From Pyrenophora tritici-repentis (Eukaryota > Ascomycota > Dothideomycetes > Pleosporales > Pleosporaceae): a DNA stretch of 64,000 bases. Below are positions 52,636 through 64,000 of the stretch, one piece after another. Under the pieces are notes generated by a model. That model was given only the letters and a program-made list of their open reading frames with translations. It made no database searches and was not told where the DNA came from. The stretch spans positions 8,126,274-8,190,273 of the forward strand of contig NC_089390.1 in NCBI RefSeq assembly GCF_003171515.1, in the 5' to 3' direction. The number at the start of each line of letters is the position of its first letter. Within the stretch, counting starts at the first letter, position 1. The position numbers and the translations under genes were made by a program.

Positions 52636-55600
52636 AAATGTGGGACCGAGACAAAAAGTATACGGGAAAGCCGTACGACCTCCTAGACGATAAATTGAAA
52701 ATCTTCTACAGCATCTGTTATCACGCAGACATCGAGCCAGGGCAGTTCCATGCAGTCTTTCCACGGATTCTCGACGGCCGCGCAGAGGAGTATTACCTCC
52801 ACTTCGTCGATCAGCGGATGGATACGTTCTTGACTGCCTACACAAAGCTCAAGAACCACTTCGACACAGACGTCAACCACGGCCATTACTACGCGGACTG
52901 GACGACGACATCGTTTGTCAAAGTCCGCAGGGAGAACCCCGAAAAGAACCTCCACGAGGTCCTTGACATCATGCTGGACAAGCTCCAATTGTGTCAAAGA
53001 GCACTTGGACAGCAGTACATGGGAGAATACGCGCTCCGAACGACTGTAATCACAGCATGCCGAGGCGTGAAGGAGCTCGAGATGGCACTCTACAAGCCGT
53101 CTCTAGAATGCGAGGTTCTGTTTGGAGATCTGCGATCGTCAATCGAAAACTCACTCGCCATGACCGTCTCCGTCAACTTCACTGAGGCGGATACGGATAG
53201 CCAGTACTACTTGGATCGTCGGTACAACAACAACAGCTCTGGAAGATTGCGAGGGAATTACAACCCTCGCGGTGGACGCAGCGGATTCACCCGCGGACGC
53301 GGTGGGCTTCAGCACCGCTCTGGAGTCAACACACAAATCGACAAGAAATGTTACGTCTGCGGCAAGACAGGCTGTTGGTCCACAAACCACACGCTTGAAG
53401 AAAGAAAACGCTCAAAAGCGCAGTACATCACACACTGCGCGATTACGGGAGAGCAAATGGAGTTTAGCACATTTCTCGTCGCGTACGAGGGGGAAGAAGT
53501 CGACCAGTTCTTCCTAGAGGAGCAAGACGAAGATGATGAGGACCAAAGATTGGCAGTTAAGTACCTCACAGATCAGGCCTTTTTGCACCACGTGACTGGA
53601 GAAGACGTCTACAGGTGCAAGGAGCCTATTACGCCCGCAACGCAGTTCCTTATCGAGGATCGATACTCGCGAATCACGTACCAAGGCATTCTTCCTGACA
53701 CTGGTGCCTCAAATGTATCGACAGCCGGAAAGGAGCAGTTCTGGGCGCTCCAAACTGAGGACCCCACCGTAACTCTAGATACGTCTACTGCTGGAAACGC
53801 ATCTGTGCAATTTGGCAAAGGAAGCGTCACTACTTCGATTGGAACCGCACATGTATCGACACAGATTGGAAAGATCAAATTTGAGGTCTTGAACGCACCC
53901 ACCCCGTTTCTCCTCTGTCTGAAAGACATGGACCGGCTCCACGTGTACTTCAACAATACTACGGACCAGCTGGTACAAGGAAAAGCTACCTTTCCAGTGA
54001 TTCGCAAATGGGGACACCCGTGGTTCCACCTAAGCAAGGCAGAGCGCGCGCGCGTATTCCTTACGGAGACTGAGCTCCGACACTTACACCGGAGGTTCGG
54101 GCATCCAGCCGTCGAACGGCTGATACGATTGCTCAAACGCGCAGGACACGAGGACGTGGATGAACGGCTGCTCCGAGAGATCCAAACGTTCTGCCATCAC
54201 TGCCAAGCGCATGATCCAGCGCCGCGCCGATTCAAGTTTAGGCTGAAAGATGATCGGGAATTCAACTTCGAGATCCTCGTAGATGTGATGTATCTGAGTG
54301 GGAAACCAGTGCTTCACGTGATCGATTCGGCTACAACATTCAACGGCGCGCGATTTCTACCGTCTATGAGCGCGAAAGACACCTGGGAAGCACTCCGCCT
54401 GCTCTGGATTGATACATACCAAGGGCCGCCAGATATCGTCACCCACGACGCCGGCACCAACTTCGCGTCAGTCGAATTCAGATCAGAGGCGAAGATCATG
54501 GGAATCACATGTAAACAAGTGCCAACCGAGGCCCATTGGTCTATCGGCAAGGTAGAAAGATACCACGCACCGCTCAGACGCGCGTACGAGATCCTGAGGA
54601 CAGAGCTTGACACTGGCACCAGCGACGCCGCAGTGTTGCAGATGGCAGTCAAGGCCGTCAACGACACCGCAGGCCCAGACGGGCTCGTACCCACGCTGCT
54701 CGTCTTCGGTGCATACCCCCGGATATCCATGGATTCACCACCATCTCCCTCGATAACCCATCGCGCGGAGGCAATCCAGAAAGCGATGAGGGCGCTGCGG
54801 AAGGCCTCAGCGGAACATGCGGTGAGCAACGCACTTGGTACCAGGAATGGGCCTACTACAGACGGGGTACTGTCACTGCCTCTTCAGAGTGAGGTGATGG
54901 TATGGCGCGAGAAGAATGGATGGCAAGGGCCGTATAGAGTCATCGATATGAAGGACCACGATGTTACTGTAGACATGATCAACGGCCCAACGACGTTCCG
55001 ATCCACTGTCGTAAAACCGTACTATCGCGATCTGACTACAGCGATAGACGGCGCAGATCAAGGCACAGGTGGATCTCCGACCACAGACGAAGCGATTGCT
55101 GATGAACCGCCACTACCGGTACCACCGGCGGAAGCCAACCAAGCGGCTCAGCCGCGCAAGCGGGGCCGCCCACCTGGATCAAAGAACAAGCCCAAGGTGC
55201 AGTACCTGTCGAAGAAGGAGGAGGACGATTACGCCCTGGCCGTCAAGCTACGCAATGACGGCGTGATTAACGTCCCGGGCGCTCCATTCGAAGCATCCGA
55301 TCAGAAGGAGATCGACGACCTCGTCGGCCGTGGAGTATTCAGTTTTGAGCTGTTTGATCCAACTCTACACGGCGGGTATCGTATCTTCAAATCGCGCATG
55401 GTCCGCGAAGTCAAAGGCAAGACCATGGTCCCGTACGAGAAATCACGCCTCGTTGTTCAAGGTTACAATGACGAGGGCAAACACGAGATCCTGACGCAGT
55501 CGCCAACCATCCAACGAGCCAGCCAGCGCCTGATTCTAGCCCTAGCGCCTGCATTACTCGATGAGGGCATGGTTGTGGAACTACGAGATATCACGCAAGC

Positions 55601-56828
55601 GTACCCACAGGCACAAACAGAGCTATTCCGCACGGTTTTAGCGCACCTCCCAAAGGAGCTTATAACAAAGTATCCCAAGGGAACAATTATTCGCGTAATC
55701 AAGCCACTCTATGGAATCGCGGAAGCAGGAGTCCACTGGTTTGCTACGTACCAAGGACACCACTGCAAGGAGCTCGACATGGCTACATCAACGTATGACC
55801 CGTGCCTCCTGATCACGAACGGGAGACGGGAAGCGTTTGGAATAGTGGGCCTGCAGACAGACGATACTCTCGCGATTGGGACGCCTGCATTCTCTGGTGC
55901 AGAAGACGCTGCGCTCCAGAAAGCCAATTTTCGAGCTAAGCCCAAGGAGAGACTGTCCAAAGAAGTATCACTCGAGTTCAACGGATGTACTCTAACGTTG
56001 CGCGGAGACACGATTCTACTTACGCAGAAGGGACAAGGTGCCAAGATCGAAATCATTGATCCGAAGGCAGCAAACCGAGCACAGAAGTACATGGAGCAGC
56101 GCGCGCGTGGCGCGTACATTGCGTCGATATGCCAACCTGAAGCATCGTTCGATCTTTCCGCGGCTGCGCAAATACAACAACCTAAGGACACAGAATACGT
56201 GAAGCTTAACCGCCGGCTGCAGTGGCAATCTGAGAGCATACAACGAGGCCTGCGATACGTCCCTCTCGACCTCGCTACAGCAAAGCTGGTAGTGTTCACA
56301 GACGGATCCTTCGCGAACAACCAAGACCTTAGCTCACAGCTAGGGTACCTACTTATCCTTGCGAATGAGTCGAGTCGACAAGACAGCACGTTTGATATTC
56401 GTGGTAACGTAATCCATTGGAGTTCGACCAAATGCAAACGCGTTACCCGGAGCGTTCTTGCCTCAGAAACGTACGGCATGGTTAGCGGTGTCGACATCGC
56501 TATCGCTATCCTAACAACCCTCAAGATAATTACAGGACGCCTAGGTCTACCACCGATCCCACTTATTGTGTGTACGGATTCATACTCCTTGTATGAATGC
56601 CTCGTCAAACTCGGAACAACTGCTGAGAAGCGACTGATGATCGACATCATGGCGCTTCGGCAGTCATACGAGCGTCGCGAGATCACTGAGATCCGCTGGA
56701 TCAACGGAGAGGACAACCCCGCGGACGCATTCACGAAAGCAACACCAAATCGCGCGTTAGAACGTTTCATCGAAAGCAACAAGCTGTCAATCCGAGTAGA
56801 GGGATCTGTGCAGCGACCTACGGAGTAG
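52538..56828 (+). CDS. pol: Gag C-terminus and Pol of the copia element
   Basis: Starts without its own ATG at the frame junction. Capsid-like part at about 52560-53170 (FYSICYHADIEPGQFHAVFPR); Cys/His knuckle KCYVCGKTGCWSTNH (about 53347); protease GILPDTGASNV (about 53690); integrase zinc finger H..H..CHHC (54080-54210) and core with ILVDVMYLSG, VTHDAGTNF and SIGKVERYH; RT at about 55400-55880 with ITQAYPQAQTE and a catalytic box LQTDDTLAIG (QTDD instead of YVDD); RNase H VVFTDGSFANNQ and VLASETYGMV. Ends at TAG 56828. About 1,430 codons, uninterrupted. Confidence 0.9.
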
Positions 56829-56922
56829 GCACATATGCCTATTTGGAATCCCTCTCATTGTGCCCTTTTTAGAAGACCCGTTTTTCCTTACATCAGTCGT
56901 TACAATAAGAAAAGATTGCCAG

Positions 56923-57119
56923 TGTCGGCATACACACGGTGTGTCGCCTAATAAGGCCCAATGTACCGCCTCGATCCTACTTCGGCCCAACTCGGACCCA
57001 ACGCTATGTATACCTTCGTAGCCCCCACATTCGTAGAATCATCATACACCAGAATACCAATACACAAGATTACCTTAGCTACTGTTATTCACCGTACGAT
57101 CGTACAAGGCCTTCCAACA
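56923..57119 (+). repeat. 3' LTR of the copia element
   Basis: 197 bp, same as 51119-51315; the next five bases are the TATAG duplication. Confidence 0.95.
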
Positions 57120-58929
57120 TATAGAGTGTATAATTGTAATAGTATAGACTACCCTTATGTGGTGCGATACTACTACCAGAGGATGATATTAGTAGATCGG
57201 GTTGGGGTTCTGCGTCTGTGGATGCGGGGCTATGTATACTTAGGGACGTTTGTAGAGGTGGGGAAGAGTGAAATGTCGGAGGAGAGGATGTATATATCAT
57301 AGGGAGCACTGCGTCGTCATCGTCGTTGTGGCAGTCAATGTATGGTTTGTCTTGTACGTATCCGCCGAAAAACTCTGCTGTACGCTTGATAGGCGTATTG
57401 TCGAAGATGTTATGACTATCAGATAGTCTGAAGTCGTGTATCTTGGTACTTGTTGGGACTTGGAGATTTTCCGGTGTTGGTTTTGCTATGTCTTTTGCTA
57501 CTAATGATGTATGTGATTGACGCTTAGTACGATGATGAACTTTTCTGTTATTACAACCCTGTCGCGAGGGTGATGTGGTTTTCCGCGGACAGAGTTGTTT
57601 TAACTGTGTTATGGCGCACTGCTCATGTTTAGGCGATTCATTTAGCCCGTGTTCCCTCTTTGATAGCTGGCCATCCGGAAGTAGTGTAGACGTTTTGATG
57701 CCTTCGATCTGGCATGGCTTAGACGCATCGCTTCTGTCTCGAGGATCGTTCGGTTTCCGCTTCTGGGATGGCATATGTGATGCAACCGCCCGACTCTTCT
57801 CCGATAGAGCCTTGGCCTCTAAGCCAGTAGAGCCATTCAACGTTATTCGTACACCATGTGGCGAACCAAGGCTGCCATCGACCTGCTCATTTGCTTGATC
57901 TTCCCCAGTAAGACGACGCAAGAAAGTTGTGGCCTTCCTCTCCGCCCGGCGTTGTATGAAGGGGTTGCTCTTTTCTGTCTGGGTATCACCCGTCCGTTTT
58001 TCAGAAATCACGTCGTCACGGTCTGCGTGGCCGGAAATTGCTGTGGATTCTGCATTCGGAGATGCAGGTACAGGTTTGCTATTGCTAGACAAGATTTCCT
58101 GGTCGAAACCAGTCTGCAGCCAGTCGCCCGTGGCGTCAGCATCGTAAAATACTGATGGTGAAGACGACAGGTGATAGACTTCATCCCAAGACCGCCTTCG
58201 TGCATCCTTTGGTGTATATAGCCGCTTTTTCCCGGCGGGTTGTATCCTCGGCTTGGTAGGAGTTTTGAGAGTCTGAGTAGACCGCGCTGGCAGTATGGGC
58301 TTTTTGAAAGGAGTGTTGGAATTGTCAGTAGGCATGTGTGATCCTGATAGGCCTCTAATCAGGGGGTGCTGGGGAGACGTAATAAATGGGGGTGACTGTG
58401 CAATCAACCTCACTCTCTCCTCTCCGTTCGTTCCTATTACATCTGACTTGATGCTGTTGGTTGATGGAACACAAGGTCTTTTGACTTGTTTGTGACCTTC
58501 GGTGACATCTGCCACTGCCTTCCGCTTGGCATTCATCATCTTCTTTTGCTTGGGTTGACTAATCACAGATTCCCCATTGTCGTTCCGTTTACGGCCTCTG
58601 ACGGGGTTGACGGGTTTCTGGCTTGAGGTAGACTGAACACGTTCGGACACTCTTTGCTTACGGGATGCTGCACTGGAAGCAGCCGGTGTAGTCGCGAGTT
58701 CCTCTGCTCTGCATTCCTTTGTATTGTCGAAGTCATTGGATTGCGCGCTGAGCCTGCTCAATAAACTTCGCTTTACGGCCTGGGAAACACCAGGCAGCTT
58801 CCCCTTGCTCTCCGACCGTTTCGGACTTGGCAATATCCCGTCAAAGTCCACTTGCAGTTGTGCCGGAGATTTGGCCGAAGGCTGACGTGCACGCGATTGT
58901 TGCGCCATAGGATCGCTACTCGTTGTCAT
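57085..58929 (-). CDS. Disordered, basic nuclear-type hypothetical protein; 3' end altered by copia
   Basis: 614 codons from ATG 58929, no introns evident. Low complexity, rich in Ser, Pro, Lys and Arg, with several nuclear-localisation-like clusters (KQKKMMNAKRKA, GKKRLYTPKDARRRS) and no domain I recognise. The last 11 codons lie in the copia LTR: the frame passes the TATAG duplication and stops inside the LTR. Joining the flanks across the insertion predicts an original end only four codons further, so the insertion swaps a short tail and most of the protein is kept. Transcripts now have to end in or beyond the LTR. Confidence 0.75.
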   Translation of the reverse strand: MTTSSDPMAQQSRARQPSAKSPAQLQVDFDGILPSPKRSESKGKLPGVSQAVKRSLLSRLSAQSNDFDNTKECRAEELATTPAASSAASRKQRVSERVQSTSSQKPVNPVRGRKRNDNGESVISQPKQKKMMNAKRKAVADVTEGHKQVKRPCVPSTNSIKSDVIGTNGEERVRLIAQSPPFITSPQHPLIRGLSGSHMPTDNSNTPFKKPILPARSTQTLKTPTKPRIQPAGKKRLYTPKDARRRSWDEVYHLSSSPSVFYDADATGDWLQTGFDQEILSSNSKPVPASPNAESTAISGHADRDDVISEKRTGDTQTEKSNPFIQRRAERKATTFLRRLTGEDQANEQVDGSLGSPHGVRITLNGSTGLEAKALSEKSRAVASHMPSQKRKPNDPRDRSDASKPCQIEGIKTSTLLPDGQLSKREHGLNESPKHEQCAITQLKQLCPRKTTSPSRQGCNNRKVHHRTKRQSHTSLVAKDIAKPTPENLQVPTSTKIHDFRLSDSHNIFDNTPIKRTAEFFGGYVQDKPYIDCHNDDDDAVLPMIYTSSPPTFHSSPPLQTSLSIHSPASTDAEPQPDLLISSSGSSIAPHKGSLYYYNYTLYMLEGLVRSYGE

Positions 58930-59979
58930 GCTTTAACGCTACAGTGGTCTGGACGCCGTGTCTGCGGTTGACTTTGAAGTGATATCCACAAAGTCGAGTT
59001 GTGAAGCGCTCTGAATTTCTGTCTGCTGATGAGCTAGGCGATATGTTCGACAGAAATCCTCATGTATGTCTTTGGTATAGCAAAGGGCGGTGGCCGAGAG
59101 CGGTATACGGGCGGTGTGAAGGGTTGTGCGCTGAGCGTTGAGCGTGAACTTTACACAGTCGAAGTATTGGGCAATATTTCTGCACGTCGTATACGTGTTG
59201 CAAGGAAAATTGACGTTGGAATTGGAACGGGGAACGTGTGCTAGTAAAGTCGGTCGGGAAGGCGCGATCAATCTTTGACGTCAGGGACACGCGCCAGTTT
59301 CGCGACTCGAAACGCATTTCGAGGGCATGACCGCGTTTCAGTAGACTCACTCGCAGTAAAGCAAGCGCTCAGACAAGAAGAAATAACATTCAAAAACTCC
59401 AATCCTACTCTTACTCAAAGAGACGCGCGCGTATATAGTAGCCAAGTTGTTCGGATACGCGAAACTATTGGTTGCTATCACACGCCCACGCCCAGAGACG
59501 TCGTGCATGTACATGGTTTAGGCTGTCGGTCTTGCTCTAAGCTCCTCAGCAAAGCGGCCAAGTCGCATACAAGTCCCGAAACAAGAACATTCCAAGATAG
59601 ATCGATCGCGATCGAACGACCTGTCGAGATGAAAGTACAGGTATATAGCAAGTGTCTTGAAAAGGGGTATGGAGCTAGTGTGCCAAAAACAAAGGGCACG
59701 TGCCCTCCTTCATCACCACACCACCACGTCAAACAGCTATGCCAGATTGAGACGCATTTTATAATTGCTTTCATTATATATATCGCTCACGTTCCATGCG
59801 GAACAAAAAGGACGCAATTAGTATTAGTAAACTCAAAGGTCCAATGCGTATAGCGGAGCATTGAAGATAACCCCGGCGTAGCCCGCTGTACCAATGCGAA
59901 TATAAGATGGTCATGCCGAATAACTCTACATTATAAAACATATCCCTAACGTAGCCTAGACGAAGAAGAAGAACTACCA
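58930..59979. other. Intergenic region without a supported gene
   Basis: It holds the promoter of the gene at 57085-58929 and the 3' flank of CYP51. A plus-strand frame at 59275-59853 has no protein-like character. Confidence 0.6.
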
Positions 59980-61656
<1,677 letters not shown>

Positions 61657-61990
61657 TGTATGACGCGGCGACAAGAACCAGCAACGAAAAAGAAGAGTGG
61701 CAGAGGTAGGTGAGAAGGGCAATGTTGCCGGTTGACAGTTGACAATCAACGGCAACGCGCGCCTCAATAAATTTCCCAGTAGCACGTCCAAGGGCCTAGG
61801 GGCGCAGGGGCCGGTGGGTCTAATCATACGGTCAAATCGGCCTACCGTACAGGGCCGTCTGCGAGTGGACTCTGCTGGTCTTGGCAGGGTCGCTAAGCGG
61901 ATCCGTCGTCCAGGATTCAGGAGAGGCACTTGGTGGCACCACTGCCAGGCCATGCATTACAAGTACTCACTCACTACCGACTCACCTCAC

Positions 61991-62000
61991 ATCACCCCAT
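61991..62000 (+). promoter_or_regulatory. Possible sterol regulatory element upstream of CYP51
   Basis: ATCACCCCAT differs at one base from the classical SRE (ATCACCCCAC) and lies about 335 bp upstream of the CYP51 ATG. SREBP/SrbA control of CYP51 genes is established in ascomycetes; use of this site is an inference. Confidence 0.35.
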
Positions 62001-62245
62001 GCCCGTTTTCAACGAATCGAGAGAAGCCATTGTTATATTACGCCTTTTTGCTTCTTTCAAACGAGGCTATGATTCGTATTGTTGCCCTGGTCGCTGAAGA
62101 AGCGAATTTCTGGGCTCAGGTGTGTGCTATACGTTTATAACTGTCCCGTTGCGCCCATGGTAATCCGGCTGCCCTCGACGCCAAACGCTCCGCTTAGAAA
62201 ATATCAAAAATCCCACATTTTGTCCCCCTCACCTGTCCCGACTTG

Positions 62246-64000
<1,755 letters not shown>

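Larger units (their letters stand above)
51119..57119 (+). mobile_element. Complete Ty1/copia element (6.0 kb)
   Basis: 197-bp LTRs (51119-51315 and 56923-57119) look identical. The target duplication TATAG is at 51114-51118 and 57120-57124. The domain order is protease-integrase-RT-RNase H, diagnostic of copia. It is a young insertion at the very end of the host gene 57085-58929. Confidence 0.95.

Noticed and set aside
59275..59853. A 192-codon plus-strand open frame
   Set aside because: No family resemblance, unusual composition and stretches matching short non-coding sequence; more likely chance in the intergenic region.

Overview
The window is genomic DNA of a filamentous ascomycete, most likely a Dothideomycete of the Pleosporales type. 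The host genes carry short 47-58 bp GT..AG introns, and there is a fungal CYP51, a Chk2-type kinase with an FHA domain, a STAND/NLR gene, and many chromodomain Ty3/gypsy elements next to a hAT, a copia, Tad-type LINE pieces and a MITE. The species assignment is an inference; no rRNA or barcode gene is present.

Layout. 1-7016: Ty3/gypsy element 'A' copy 1 (+), whose 3' LTR sits inside a small MITE. 7017-18620: a host island with LINE scraps (7130-7530 and 13266-14195), a membrane-protein gene (8278-9240, -), a divergent hydrolase/NB-ARC/TPR NLR gene (9593-12588, +), a small spliced hypothetical gene (15609-16165, +) and a three-exon gene with a nuclease-like EPD...IEV pattern (16428-17651, -). 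About 18624-25995: gypsy element 'B' (-). 25996-33218: gypsy A copy 2 (-), whose inner LTR abuts the primer-binding site of B. 33516-48336: a hAT transposon (20-bp TIRs, 8-bp TSD AATAATAA, intact transposase) interrupted by two gypsy elements: 'D' (33576-37126, non-autonomous, Gag fused to a chromodomain) and 'C' (37300-45401, gag and pol). 48792-49211: an ankyrin-repeat relic. 51119-57119: a complete copia element (identical 197-bp LTRs, TSD TATAG) inserted at the last codons of a host gene (57085-58929, -). 59980-61656: CYP51 (-). 62246-64000: Chk2-like kinase (-), cut by the window edge.

How it fits together. Elements A, C and D seem to share one replication strategy. Just inside the 5' LTR there is no tRNA-type PBS; instead 9-11 nt are perfectly complementary to a stretch within the LTR near a likely transcription start, as in Tf1-type self-priming. 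C and D keep the pairing although its sequence differs. B has a conventional TGG-starting PBS. Nearly every frame break in the elements lies at a C/G or A run and behaves like a lost base; where the two A copies can be compared they differ by one base in run length. Many apparent pseudogenes may therefore be assembly artefacts. The LTR pairs look identical by eye and carry no obvious RIP, so the insertions look young. The two A copies form a 7-kb inverted repeat around a 19-kb island.
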